A DNA stretch of 64,000 nucleotides, from assembly GCF_009727155.1 (NCBI RefSeq), contig NZ_WNWM01000002.1, forward strand, positions 2,294,001 through 2,358,000, given 5' to 3'. The notes under the pieces are model-generated. The model searched no databases. It was given only the letters and a program-made list of their open reading frames with translations, and was not told where the DNA came from. The translations under genes and the position numbers were made by a program. Positions 9,589 through 19,250 of this stretch are shown piece after piece. Numbering within the stretch: the first letter of the stretch is position 1; each line of letters opens with the position of its first letter. Origin of the DNA: Pseudoduganella dura. Lineage in GTDB: Bacteria > Pseudomonadota > Gammaproteobacteria > Burkholderiales > Burkholderiaceae_D.

Positions 9589-11400
9589 ATGATGATGATG
9601 AAGAGTAAAACGATCCTGGCGGCCGCGGCCGCCCTCGCCGCCGGCACGGCGGTACTGGCGCCCTCGCTGGCCGAGCGGCGCGGCGGATTCGATCCCGTGC
9701 TGGCCGGCACGGCCACCTGCATGTCGACCCAGGCGGGCCGCCCGCCGCTACTGGACAAGCTGGTGCTGGCACAGGCCGAAACGGCACCGTTCCGGCCGTC
9801 TGCCAGGCCGTCGGCACAGCCGGCCCCTGAATCGCTTGGCCCTGCGCCGCCGCTCTACGACAACCTGGGCACGCTGCATGTGCCCGTCACAACGAAACAG
9901 CCGAAGGCGCAGGCCTATTTCGACCAGGGCCTGCGGCTGACATTCGGCTTCAACCATGCCGAAGCGGCGCGTGCGTTCCGCGCTGCACGTACGATCGATC
10001 CGGGCTGCGCGATGTGCTGGTGGGGCGAGGCGCTCGTCCTGGGCCCGAACATCAACGCACCGATGTTCCCTCAGGCGATCGCACCGGCCCATGCCGCGGC
10101 CCAGGCGGCCGTGCGGCTGGCGCCGAAGGCGAAGCCGGTCGAGCAGGCGCTGATCCGCGCCGTGGCACGGCGCTACGATGCGTCGCCGACCGCCGACCGG
10201 GCGGCACTGGACAAGGCCTATGCGACGGCCATGGCGGAAGCCGCGCGCGCCTTCCCGAACGACGACACGGTACAGGTGCTGTTCGCCGAATCGCTGATGG
10301 ACCTGGCGCCGTGGGATTATTGGGAAGCCGCCGGCAGCCGTCCGAAAGGCCGCACGGCGGAGATGGTCGATGCGCTGGAGCGCGTGCTGGAACGCAATCC
10401 GAGCCATCCGGGCGCCGCCCACTACTACATCCATGCGATGGAAGCCTCGACCCACCCCGAGAAGGCGCTGCCGTCCGCCCGCCTGCTGGCGGCGCAGGCC
10501 CCCGGCGCCGGCCACCTGGTGCACATGCCGTCCCACATCTACTACCGCGTGGGCCTGTACAGGGAGGCGCTGCAGTCCAATCTCGATGCGATCGCGGCCG
10601 ATGAAGCCTACTTCGGCAACGCCGCGAGCGATCCCGTCTACAAGGGCGCGTACTACCCGCACAACATCCACTTCGTGATGGTGTCGGCGCTGATGGGCGG
10701 CGATGGCCGCACGGCGCTGGATGCGGCAGCCAAGCTGGACCGGTCGCTGCCGGTCGAGCTCGTGAAGGAATTCGCGATGATGCAACCGGTCAAGGCGGCA
10801 CCGTATTTCTCGCACGTACAGTTCTCCAGCGCCGATACGCTGCTGGCCCTGCCCGATCCCGGCAATGACCTGGTGCTGGTGAAGGCCATGTGGCATTACG
10901 CGCGCGCCGTGGGCCATGCGCGCAAGGGCGCGCAGGCCGCGGCCGGCCGGGAAATCGCCGCGCTGGCCGCGCTGGAACGCACGGCCGACTTCAAGCCGAT
11001 CGAGGCGGCGAACGTGCCGGCGCGGGATATCGTGCGCACGGCCCGGGCGGTTGCCGCGGGCCGCGTGGCCGATGCGCGCAATGACCTGCCGGCGGCGATC
11101 AAGGCATACCAGGAAGCGGTGGACGTACAGGATACGCTGCCCTACACCGAACCGCCGTACTGGTACTACCCGGTGCGCCAGTCGCTGGGCGCGGCCCAGC
11201 TGCGCGCCGGCCGGCTCGACGCCGCCGAGCAGACGTTCCGTGCCTCGCTGGCGCGCACGCCGAGCAACGGGTGGGCGCTGCGCGGGCTCGTCGAAGTCTA
11301 CCGGCAGCGTGGCGACCGGGCGGCACTGTCTGCGGCGCAGCAACGCTTCGAGTCCACCTGGCTCGGCCGCGACGGGCCGCCGGCACTGTCGCTGCTGTAA
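9589..11400 (+). CDS. Exported tetratricopeptide-repeat protein
   Basis: The protein has up to 603 residues. Four consecutive in-frame ATG codons (9589-9600) follow GGAAGGGGG, so the exact first codon is uncertain. A signal peptide or anchor (TILAAAAALAAGTAVLAPSLA) comes first. After about residue 90 the sequence is helical and repeat-like, with TPR-type units (AYFDQGLRLTFGFNHAEAAR; HYYIHAMEASTHPEKALPSA; SLGAAQLRAGRLDAAEQTFR). Proteins with the WWGEALVLGPNIN-type motif are widespread in Proteobacteria, probably periplasmic, and of unknown function. It is transcribed alone, divergent from the SagB-type gene. Confidence 0.8.
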   Translation: MMMMKSKTILAAAAALAAGTAVLAPSLAERRGGFDPVLAGTATCMSTQAGRPPLLDKLVLAQAETAPFRPSARPSAQPAPESLGPAPPLYDNLGTLHVPVTTKQPKAQAYFDQGLRLTFGFNHAEAARAFRAARTIDPGCAMCWWGEALVLGPNINAPMFPQAIAPAHAAAQAAVRLAPKAKPVEQALIRAVARRYDASPTADRAALDKAYATAMAEAARAFPNDDTVQVLFAESLMDLAPWDYWEAAGSRPKGRTAEMVDALERVLERNPSHPGAAHYYIHAMEASTHPEKALPSARLLAAQAPGAGHLVHMPSHIYYRVGLYREALQSNLDAIAADEAYFGNAASDPVYKGAYYPHNIHFVMVSALMGGDGRTALDAAAKLDRSLPVELVKEFAMMQPVKAAPYFSHVQFSSADTLLALPDPGNDLVLVKAMWHYARAVGHARKGAQAAAGREIAALAALERTADFKPIEAANVPARDIVRTARAVAAGRVADARNDLPAAIKAYQEAVDVQDTLPYTEPPYWYYPVRQSLGAAQLRAGRLDAAEQTFRASLARTPSNGWALRGLVEVYRQRGDRAALSAAQQRFESTWLGRDGPPALSLL

Positions 11401-11585
11401 TGCCACGGCTGCGGAGTGGCGGTCGAACGCCGCGTGCCACTCCGCCACATCGCCGCCCGGTATCAGCCGGGGCGGCGGCATCGTCCGCCCGGCGCCGTGT
11501 CCAGGACGGCAAGCCGGCACGGCATGCCTGGTGCTACTTCCTTCTTTGCCACGACTGTGAGTACCCAACAACAAGTTGGCAGTTA

Positions 11586-13961
11586 ATGGATGACTTGTAC
11601 TGCCGGGCACGCTATCCTGTGTTGCTTATAGGAAATTTAACCAACAGCAGCAGCATCGTGCCCTTCAACGACATCGCGCACTGGCGTAACCAGATCTTTA
11701 CCCTGCTGCTTTCGATCGTCGCCGTGCTCGGCACGATCGCGGCACTGCCCAGCATCGCCATCACGCTCTACATCGGCCGCTGGAATATCGCCGTCGTGGA
11801 TGCGATCGCGCTGGCCTGGATCCTGGTGCTGTGGCGCGCCCGTGGCCTGTCATACCGCGCGCGGGTGCTCAATTTCCTGGCGATCCTGTATTTCATCGGC
11901 GTCGCGATGATCCTCACGGCTGGCCCGATCAGCCAGGCTTTCCTGCTGGCGCCGCCGGTACTGGCTGCGGTACTGCTCGGCACATGGCCCGCACTCCTGA
12001 CACTGACGCTGTCCGGCGCGACGATCGGCGTACTGGGGCTGACGGGGCTTTCGAGCCTCTATGTGAACGGCATTCCAGGGCATGACGTGCTGCCGAGCCT
12101 GGCCGTAGTGCTCAATTACCTTTGCATCGGCCTGCTGCTGACGCTGACCTGCAGCGCCATGCTGCAGCGCCTGTCGCGCTCGCTGGCGGACCTGCGCACG
12201 TTCGCCGGATCGCTGGAAGACGGCCGCAGCGCGCTGCAGGCGGCCAACGGCGAACTGCGGCTGACCGCCGCCGCCGTGGCCCGCCTCAACGACATGGTCA
12301 TGATCGCCAAGGCCAATCCCCTGCCGAGCGTGGAGCAGCCGATCGTGTTCGTCAACGACGCGCTGCTGCGCCGCAGCGGCTACACCCGCGAGCAGATGCT
12401 GGGCCAAAGCATGCGCATGCTGCACGGCCCCGAAACCGATCACCGCGAAGTGGCACGGGTGATACACGCGATGCACACGCTGGAGCCCGTGACGGTGGAA
12501 CTGGTGAACTACACCCGTGCCGGCGAACCGTTCTGGGTGGAGATGGAACTGGTGCCGTTCGCCGACGAGGAAGGAGTCAACACGCACTGGGTACTGGTGG
12601 GCCGCGACGTGACCGAACGCAGGAAGGCTGCCGACGCGATCCACCAGCTGGCGTTCTACGATGTGCTGACCGGCCTGCCGAACCGCCGCCTGCTGATGGA
12701 CCGCATGCAGCAGCAGCTCGATACCGGCGCCGCGGCGCCGCACGCGGCCGTGATGTTCATCGACCTCGATCACTTCAAGAATGTCAACGATGCGCGCGGC
12801 CATGCGACCGGCGACCTGCTGCTGCGCGCCGCGGCGCAGCGCCTGGCGCAACTGGCCGGCACCACCGACACGGTGGCCCGGCTGGGCGGCGACGAATTCG
12901 TGATGCTGCTGGCCGGCCTGGACACGGGCGATGCCGAAGCCGCGCACGGCGCGCTGGCGATGGCCGCGCGCGTTCGCGCGGCGCTGGCGCAACCCTTCGA
13001 TATCGGCGGCCAGTGCTACCAGTCGTCGGCCAGCATCGGTGTGACGCTGCTGCCGCGCGCCGGCCAGACGGTCGACGACCTGCTGCGCGAGGCGGACATC
13101 GCGATGTACCGTGCCAAGGCCGGCGGCCGCAACGGCGTAGCGCTGTTCGAAGACACGATGCGCGCCGAAGTGGAACGGCGGCTGACGATCGAGCGCGATC
13201 TCGGCCAGGCGCTGGAGAACGGCGAACTGCAGATGCATGTGCAGTTGCAGGTCGACCGCGACGAGCGGCCGGTCGGCGCCGAACTGCTGATGCGCTGGCG
13301 CCGCGCCGATGGCACGTCGATTCCCCCGGACGTTTTCATCCCCGCCGCCGAGGCCAGCGGCCTGATCGTCAAGCTGGGCTACTGGGCGCTGCGCCAGGCC
13401 TGCCTGGCATGGCTGCGCCTTTCCGCCGCCGGCCACGCGCTGCCGCTGTCGGTCAACGTGAGCCCGTCGCAGTTCCGCGAGCCCGATTTCGTGGCGCAGG
13501 TGCGCACGATCCTGCACGAGACGGGCGCACCTGCCGCGCAGCTGATCTTCGAAGTCACCGAAGGGCTGCTGATCGAGAACCTGGACGATACGATCGCGCG
13601 CATGCACGAACTGGCGCTACTGGGCATCCGCTTCTCGATCGACGACTTCGGCACCGGCTACTCGAACCTGGCCTACCTGAAGCGCATGCCCCTGTACGAA
13701 CTGAAGATCGACCGCAGCTTCATCCACGATACCCCGGGCGACGCCAACGGCACGGCCATCGTGCAATCGATCCTGGCGATGGCCGCGCACCTGGGCCTGC
13801 GCGTGGTGGCCGAAGGCGTGGAAACGCAGGATCAGGCCGCGTTCCTGGCCGCGCACGGCGGTCCCGGCATGCAGGGCTACCTGTTCGCGCGGCCGATGCC
13901 GTTGCAGGACATGCTGGCGCTGCTGGAGCGCACCGCGCCGCACGCCGCCGTCGTTGCCTGA
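11586..13961 (+). CDS. Membrane PAS-GGDEF-EAL cyclic-di-GMP enzyme
   Basis: From ATG 11586 the protein has 791 residues. There is no clear ribosome site there, and GTG 11658 (VPFNDIAHW) is an alternative start just before the first helix. Five or six membrane helices (to about residue 210) lead to a PAS domain (IVFVNDALLRRSGYTREQML), a GGDEF domain with an intact GGDEF near residue 434 and FIDLDHFKNVNDARGHATGD, and an EAL domain. The EAL motif reads ELL instead of EAL (GAELLMRW), but the other metal and catalytic positions are present (NVSPSQF, EVTEG, DDFGTGYSNL, LKIDRSFI, AEGVET). It may both make and degrade c-di-GMP at the inner membrane; which activity dominates cannot be said. Confidence 0.87.
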   Translation: MDDLYCRARYPVLLIGNLTNSSSIVPFNDIAHWRNQIFTLLLSIVAVLGTIAALPSIAITLYIGRWNIAVVDAIALAWILVLWRARGLSYRARVLNFLAILYFIGVAMILTAGPISQAFLLAPPVLAAVLLGTWPALLTLTLSGATIGVLGLTGLSSLYVNGIPGHDVLPSLAVVLNYLCIGLLLTLTCSAMLQRLSRSLADLRTFAGSLEDGRSALQAANGELRLTAAAVARLNDMVMIAKANPLPSVEQPIVFVNDALLRRSGYTREQMLGQSMRMLHGPETDHREVARVIHAMHTLEPVTVELVNYTRAGEPFWVEMELVPFADEEGVNTHWVLVGRDVTERRKAADAIHQLAFYDVLTGLPNRRLLMDRMQQQLDTGAAAPHAAVMFIDLDHFKNVNDARGHATGDLLLRAAAQRLAQLAGTTDTVARLGGDEFVMLLAGLDTGDAEAAHGALAMAARVRAALAQPFDIGGQCYQSSASIGVTLLPRAGQTVDDLLREADIAMYRAKAGGRNGVALFEDTMRAEVERRLTIERDLGQALENGELQMHVQLQVDRDERPVGAELLMRWRRADGTSIPPDVFIPAAEASGLIVKLGYWALRQACLAWLRLSAAGHALPLSVNVSPSQFREPDFVAQVRTILHETGAPAAQLIFEVTEGLLIENLDDTIARMHELALLGIRFSIDDFGTGYSNLAYLKRMPLYELKIDRSFIHDTPGDANGTAIVQSILAMAAHLGLRVVAEGVETQDQAAFLAAHGGPGMQGYLFARPMPLQDMLALLERTAPHAAVVA

Positions 13962-14017
13962 CGGCTCGCCGCCAGGCCGCTGCCGCGCCCCTGTCGTTGC
14001 CTGACCTTCGGCGCGGC

Positions 14018-14278
14018 TCAGCGGTGCATGGCGCCGGGCAAACCGCATGCCAGCATGCCGCCCACCGCGATCTCCCGTTCGAAGTCCGACAGTTCGCCGC
14101 GCACGGCCAGCACCTTCCTCGCCTCGGCGGCGGTGAAGTCGAAGCCGCTGCGGCTGCCCAGTTGCGCCAAGCCGGCATAATCGATGATGCCGTTGCCGAA
14201 GCACGGCGCGACCTCGGCCTGCAAGGTGCTCATGCGGTTGACGTGATGACGGAAGCTGCGGGCGGCGTCGATGGACAT
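14018..14278 (-). CDS. Nif11-like leader-peptide protein, possible RiPP precursor
   Basis: This 86-residue protein begins at ATG 14278, with AGGGGAGA just upstream. The body fits the Nif11-type leader: SIDAARSFRHHVN, a middle helix, then SGFDFTAAEARKVLAV. It ends with an ELSDFEREIAVGG stretch, the place where Nif11/nitrile-hydratase-like leaders carry a double-glycine cleavage site. The remaining 12 residues (MLACGLPGAMHR) would be a very short core with one cysteine. No lanthionine synthetase, radical SAM, YcaO or peptidase-ABC transporter lies nearby. Either it is an orphan precursor modified by enzymes elsewhere, or it is a Nif11 protein with another role. Confidence 0.65.
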   Translation of the reverse strand: MSIDAARSFRHHVNRMSTLQAEVAPCFGNGIIDYAGLAQLGSRSGFDFTAAEARKVLAVRGELSDFEREIAVGGMLACGLPGAMHR

Positions 14279-14366
14279 GGATTCTCCCCTAAAATTATTT
14301 TTATGCAATTTTTGTAACCTACTTGCAATTATTTTAGTATGAAGCAGCCGGTCCGTTCAATGGCTT

Positions 14367-15650
14367 TCAGCGCAGGTCGCCGGCCAGGCGCGGCGACGAC
14401 AACAATGTCTTGAACGCCGCCCACCGCTGCGCGCGCGCCTGCCGCGGGTCGGTGGCGGTCACCTGCCGTTCGACCCAGGCCTTCACGAGATCCTTGCCGA
14501 GGTTGTAGTTGATGACATACCCGCGCAGCGCGTCGTAGAACTGCACGCGCTGCCCGGCTTTTTCGGGCGGATACAGCGCCACGTTGACCAGCCATTCGAT
14601 CGCCTGCTCGCGGCTGAAGCGCCCTTCCAGGTACTGCATCGCGTTGTCGTTGTCCGCATAGGAAAGCTGCGCCAGCAGTTTTTGCAGCGCGGCGTAGCTG
14701 CCCGCCAGGGCCGGGTCCAGGCCGGCGAGCGGGTACAGAACGTCGCGTTCGAAAGCCATCCGTTCCTCGTCCGGGAACGCCATCTCGATGCCGTAGTTGG
14801 CGCTGCCCTCGGCGATCAGCGACATCGGCGAGTACAGCGGATAGACGCTGAATTCGACCCAGTTGCGGTCCTTCACCAGGTGCTTCTCCAGCAGCGCGTT
14901 GTAGGCATGGTGGCCGGGATACCCTTCGTGGCAGCCCAGGTCCACCGCGCGTTCGATATAGATCGGGAATTCGGTATTGATCTGGATGAGGCTGTGCGCA
15001 TCGCCCTTGTACCAGTTGTAGCCGGACCAGGGCTTGCCGGTCACGAACTCCAGCACGAAGCTCTCGTTCGCCGGCAAGGCCAGGTGCGGCGCGGTGCGCG
15101 CGCGGCAGGCGGCGATCGCCGCATCGAACACCGGTTTCAGGCGCTCCTTCGGAATCGCGAAGCGGGCGCGAAATGCCTGCACGCGTTGCGGCAACGGGCC
15201 CTCGCCCGGCACCAGCGCATCGATCTTCTTCAGCAGCGCCTCGTAGTAGGCACGGTCGTGATGCGGAGTGACGGCGTCGTACAGCAGCGCGGTTTCCTCG
15301 TCGAAGCGGAACTTCTTCCCATCCAGCATGTCGACGCGGGCACCAAGTGCGCGCAGCTGCTTTTGCAGGAAGGCCACGCGCAGCGCTTCGTCACCGCCGG
15401 CGGCCCGCCTGCCGGCCAGCTCGCCCAGCGCCGCCTGCGCATCGGCGCGGATCGCGGCCAGGCTGCGCTGTTCCTTTTGCGCCTGCGCCTGCAGCGCCGG
15501 CGGGCCGTAGTACGCGTCGACATAGCTCGCATCATGCTGGCCCACCGCCAGCACCAGCTTGCGGTAACGCTCCGCCACATCCTGCACCGAAGCGGCCAGC
15601 GCCCCGCCCGCGACGATCATCGCCAGTCCTCCCGCCACCAGTTTTTTCAT
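14367..15650 (-). CDS. Exported DUF885-like metallopeptidase-type protein
   Basis: The start ATG 15650 overlaps the stop of the upstream MscS gene in an ATGA arrangement, with GGAGGAG upstream, so the two are translationally coupled. The 427-residue product has a signal peptide (KKLVAGGLAMIVAGGALAAS). The zinc-site-like CHEGYPGHHAYN lies about halfway and is followed by a possible third ligand in LIAEGSANYG. This pattern resembles the HExxPGHH site of DUF885 proteins. A periplasmic peptidase is the best guess; the substrate is unknown. Confidence 0.72.
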   Translation of the reverse strand: MKKLVAGGLAMIVAGGALAASVQDVAERYRKLVLAVGQHDASYVDAYYGPPALQAQAQKEQRSLAAIRADAQAALGELAGRRAAGGDEALRVAFLQKQLRALGARVDMLDGKKFRFDEETALLYDAVTPHHDRAYYEALLKKIDALVPGEGPLPQRVQAFRARFAIPKERLKPVFDAAIAACRARTAPHLALPANESFVLEFVTGKPWSGYNWYKGDAHSLIQINTEFPIYIERAVDLGCHEGYPGHHAYNALLEKHLVKDRNWVEFSVYPLYSPMSLIAEGSANYGIEMAFPDEERMAFERDVLYPLAGLDPALAGSYAALQKLLAQLSYADNDNAMQYLEGRFSREQAIEWLVNVALYPPEKAGQRVQFYDALRGYVINYNLGKDLVKAWVERQVTATDPRQARAQRWAAFKTLLSSPRLAGDLR

Positions 15651-16759
15651 GCCTTCTCCTCCCGCTTTTCCGCAATCGGCCAGTGTAGTGGCGGCGCAGG
15701 CTCGCCGCAATCCTCCGGCGCGCGCAGGTTGAGCTGGGTGGGGTAGGCAATCTCGATGCCCCGTTCGGCCAGTCCGCCCATCACGCCGAGCAGCACCGCC
15801 TGGTTGGTATCCATGAAGACGAAATAGTCGGCGGTCTTGATCCAGTACACCACCTCGTATTCCACCGCCCACTCGCCCAGGTTGCGCAGGTGGGCCCGCT
15901 CGAACGACGCGTTTTCCTCGAGACTGTCGATGATCTCCTTCACCATCCCGGGAATGGCGGCCAGCCGGTCCGGCGGCGTGCCGTAACGCACGCGGATCAG
16001 GAAGGCGACGCGGCGCGAGAACATCCGGGTCTGGTTGGCGATGCGCGACTTGAGCATGTCGCCGTTGGCGAAAATGATCTGGTCGCCGCCCAGGCCGCGC
16101 AGCCGGGTCGTCTTCAGGCCGATATATTCGACGGTGCCGAGCTGTTCGCCGACGATGATGAAGTCGCCCACGACGAACGGCTTGTCCAGCACGATCGACA
16201 GCGAGGCCAGCAGGTCGCCCAGGATGTTCTGCACCGCCAGCGCCACCGCGATGCCGCCGATCCCCAGGCTGGCCACCAGCGTGGTGATGTTGAAGCCCAG
16301 GTTATCGAGGATCATCAGCACGAACACGAGCCAGACGACCATGCGCAGGATGAAGTCGATGATCGCCGTGGACGCCACGCCGGCCGCGCTGTCGGCACCG
16401 CCGATGGCGGCCTGCCGGTAACGCCGGCGCCACACACGCACGCCGGTGTCGGCCCATATCGAGGCCTGGACCAGCATCGTCGTCACGGCCACGCGCCACA
16501 GCCAGACTTCATACTTGCGGGCGAACTCCAGCATCAGCGAGCCCAGGTACAGCGCGATGATCACGATGGCGAGGCTGTAGGTGTTGCGCAGCATGCGCAC
16601 GAACCAGTCGTCGATGCGCGTTTCGGTGCGCTCGGCAATGGCGTCGAGCCGGTGTATGAGGAAGGTCCGCGCGACGATCACCAGCACCGCGGCGGCAAAC
16701 GCCACGGCCAGCGCGGTCGCCCAGTCCTGGATCGGGTTGCCCAACAAAACATAACGCAT
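15647..16759 (-). CDS. MscS-family mechanosensitive channel
   Basis: The protein has 370 residues from ATG 16759 (AAGGAGAG upstream). Four or more N-terminal helices are followed by the pore-lining TM3-like segment rich in Gly/Ala (ASLGIGGIAVALAVQNILGD) and the cytoplasmic beta domain (DKPFVVGDFIIVGEQLGTVEYIGLKTTRLRGLGGDQ). Such channels open under hypo-osmotic stress. Its stop codon overlaps the start of the metallopeptidase-like gene, so the two are co-translated. Confidence 0.9.
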   Translation of the reverse strand: MRYVLLGNPIQDWATALAVAFAAAVLVIVARTFLIHRLDAIAERTETRIDDWFVRMLRNTYSLAIVIIALYLGSLMLEFARKYEVWLWRVAVTTMLVQASIWADTGVRVWRRRYRQAAIGGADSAAGVASTAIIDFILRMVVWLVFVLMILDNLGFNITTLVASLGIGGIAVALAVQNILGDLLASLSIVLDKPFVVGDFIIVGEQLGTVEYIGLKTTRLRGLGGDQIIFANGDMLKSRIANQTRMFSRRVAFLIRVRYGTPPDRLAAIPGMVKEIIDSLEENASFERAHLRNLGEWAVEYEVVYWIKTADYFVFMDTNQAVLLGVMGGLAERGIEIAYPTQLNLRAPEDCGEPAPPLHWPIAEKREEKA

Positions 16760-16946
16760 GCACTCTCCTTTTTGCTCGCGAGAGTGTACCGAAGCCATCC
16801 CTCCCGGCGCGCACCCCTTGCCGCCGCGAACCGCGCCGGGCAACACGTGGATCGGCGCAACTGTTCAGTGACGCCCGGCAATACGGCGCCAGGATTTTAA
16901 TTTTTTTGCCATACTTTGCCGCTCGTTCGACTAGCTCACCGACTAT

Positions 16947-19211
16947 ATGAAAAAAGATGACGCATTCCCTGCCCGGGGGATCGAGCTTTGGGGCGGACTG
17001 GAAGGAACGGTCAACCGCGTGCGCGATCAATATTTCAGCCAGATGGACCAGAACGGACACGGCAAGCGGATGGGCGACCTGGACCGCTTCGCGGCACTGG
17101 GCATCACCGCAATCCGTTACCCTGTATTGTGGGAGCTCACGGCTCCCGATGGCATTGAAAACGCCGACTGGACATGGGCGGACGAGCGCCTGCCGGCACT
17201 GCGCGACCTGGGCGTCAACCCGATCGTGGGCCTGGTGCACCACGGCAGCGGCCCGCGCGATACCAGCCTTGTCGATCCCGAGTTCGGCCCCAGGCTGGCC
17301 GAATTCGCCGGCGCGGTGGCGCGCCGCTTCCCCTGGGTGGAGTACTACACGCCCGTCAACGAACCCTGTACCACGGCGCGTTTCGCCGGCCTGTATGGCG
17401 TATGGTACCCCCATGGCCGCGACGATCTCACGTTCCTGCAGGCGCTGATCAACCAGTGCAAGGGCGTGGTGCTGTCGATGCGGGCGATCCGCGAGGTCAA
17501 TCCCAACGCCAAGCTGGTGCAGACAGACGACCTGGGCAAGACCTATAGCACGCCGGAAATGGCCGAGTGGGCCGACTTCTATAACGAGCGCCGCTGGCTC
17601 GCCTGGGACCTGCTGTGCGGCATGATCGACGAAGACCACACGCTGTGGAACTACTTCCTGAAGAGCGGCATTCCCGCCGAAGACGTGCTGTGGTTCCGCG
17701 ATAACCCCTGCCCGCCGGACGTGATGGGCCTGAACTACTACATCACCAGCGAGCGCTGGCTCGATCACCGGGGCGACCGCTATCCGGCCCAGCACGTGGG
17801 CCCGCACGGCTTTGCCGACATCGAAACGGCCCGCGCGCTGGCCACGCCCACGCCCGGCATCGGTCCGCTGCTGGAAGAAACCTGGGAGCGCTACGGCCTG
17901 CCGATGGCGGTGACCGAGGCGCACATCGACGCCAACCGCGAAGACCAGCTGCGCTGGCTGTACGAAGTGTGGAATGCGGCGCACGACGTGCGCCGCAAGG
18001 GCGCCGACCTGCGCGCCGTCACCGTGTGGTCGCTGCTCGGCTCGTATGACTGGAACTGCCTCGTCACCGAATGCCGCGGCTACTACGAAAACGGCGCCTA
18101 CGACCTGCGCTCGCCCGAGCCGCGCCCCACCGCGCTGGCGCGGCTGATGCAGGAGCTGGCCAGCGGCCGCACGCCGTCGTCGCCCGTGTTGCAGGGCCTG
18201 GGCTGGTGGCGCCGGCCGGGCCGCTTCCTGTGCCCGCCGGTGGCCACCAGCGCCACCGTGGCGGCACTGCCGGCGGAGCGCCACCACGCGCACCGCCCGG
18301 TGCAGCCGATCCTGATCAGCGGCGCCACCGGCACGCTGGGCAGCGCCTTCGCCCGCATCTGCGAGGAGCGCAACCTGGCATTCAAGGTCCTCACGCGGCA
18401 GGAGATGGATATTGCCGATCCGGCTTCGGTGGAAGCCGCGGTGCGGCTGCACCGGCCGTGGGCCATCATCAATGCCGGCGGCTACGTGCGGGTGCACGAC
18501 GCCGAGCAGGACTCGGGCCGCTGCCTGCGTGAAAACGCGCACGGGCCGGTGGTGCTGGCCAATGCCTGCGCGCGCCACGCGATCCGCCTGCTGAGCTTCT
18601 CGAGCGACTTGGTGTTCGACGGCTCGAAGGGCGCCGCCTATGTGGAAAGCGACCCTGTGGCGCCGCTGAACGTGTATGGCCAGAGCAAGGCGGAAGCGGA
18701 GCGGCGCGTGCTGGCGGTGAATCCCGACGTGCTGATGGTGCGCACCAGCGCATTCTTCGGCCCGTGGGACCGCCATAACTTCGTGACGCAGGCGCTGCAG
18801 GCGCTGCAGGAAGGCCGCACGTTCACGGCCGCCAGCGACTTGGTGGTGTCGCCCACCTACGTGCCGGACCTGGTGCAGACCTGCCTCGACCTGCTGATCG
18901 ACGGCGAGCACGGCATCTGGCACCTGTCGAACGGCGAGCCGGTATCGTGGGCCGACCTGGCACGGCGCGTGGGCACGCTGGCCGGACTGGACGATGCGCT
19001 TGTCGATGCGCTCGTCGATGCGCAGCCGGCGACCGCGCTGGAAGGCCAGGCGCCACAGCCGCGCTATTCGGCGCTGGCCAGCGAACGGGGCACGCTGCTG
19101 CCGACGCTGGACGATGCGCTGCAACGCTACCTGAAGTCGGTGGAAGAAGTGCGGCGCCAGGGCGACACCCATGTGGGTGCCGCGCAGGCGGCACACTACG
19201 GCAGCAGCTGA
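16947..19211 (+). CDS. Fusion: GH1-like glycosidase domain plus RmlD-like sugar-nucleotide reductase
   Basis: This single 754-residue frame joins two enzyme types. Residues 1-~420 resemble glycoside hydrolase family 1: GIELWGGLEGTVNRV, the acid/base segment TPVNEPCTTARF, GLNYYITSERW, and a candidate nucleophile in VTEAHID, where GH1 usually has TENG. Residues ~450-745 are an extended short-chain dehydrogenase of the dTDP-4-dehydrorhamnose reductase type, with nucleotide loop ISGATGTLGSAFAR and active site Tyr-x3-Lys in YGQSKAEAE plus SFSSDLVFDGSKG. The substrate may be a glycosylated nucleotide or polysaccharide unit. No other dTDP-rhamnose genes are nearby. No clear ribosome site precedes ATG 16947, and the gene is monocistronic. 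Confidence 0.82.
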   Translation: MKKDDAFPARGIELWGGLEGTVNRVRDQYFSQMDQNGHGKRMGDLDRFAALGITAIRYPVLWELTAPDGIENADWTWADERLPALRDLGVNPIVGLVHHGSGPRDTSLVDPEFGPRLAEFAGAVARRFPWVEYYTPVNEPCTTARFAGLYGVWYPHGRDDLTFLQALINQCKGVVLSMRAIREVNPNAKLVQTDDLGKTYSTPEMAEWADFYNERRWLAWDLLCGMIDEDHTLWNYFLKSGIPAEDVLWFRDNPCPPDVMGLNYYITSERWLDHRGDRYPAQHVGPHGFADIETARALATPTPGIGPLLEETWERYGLPMAVTEAHIDANREDQLRWLYEVWNAAHDVRRKGADLRAVTVWSLLGSYDWNCLVTECRGYYENGAYDLRSPEPRPTALARLMQELASGRTPSSPVLQGLGWWRRPGRFLCPPVATSATVAALPAERHHAHRPVQPILISGATGTLGSAFARICEERNLAFKVLTRQEMDIADPASVEAAVRLHRPWAIINAGGYVRVHDAEQDSGRCLRENAHGPVVLANACARHAIRLLSFSSDLVFDGSKGAAYVESDPVAPLNVYGQSKAEAERRVLAVNPDVLMVRTSAFFGPWDRHNFVTQALQALQEGRTFTAASDLVVSPTYVPDLVQTCLDLLIDGEHGIWHLSNGEPVSWADLARRVGTLAGLDDALVDALVDAQPATALEGQAPQPRYSALASERGTLLPTLDDALQRYLKSVEEVRRQGDTHVGAAQAAHYGSS

Positions 19212-19250
19212 TTTCGCTGCAGGGCGCCCCGTTGCAGGGGCACCCTGCGG

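Noticed and set aside
7615..14278. A complete thiazole/oxazole peptide cluster formed by the SagB-type gene and the Nif11 peptide
   Set aside because: No YcaO/cyclodehydratase or exporter is present and unrelated genes lie between.
16509..19196. 895-codon minus-strand frame across the GH1/RmlD fusion and part of mscS
   Set aside because: Low-complexity His/Gln/Arg composition and it overlaps two well-supported genes.
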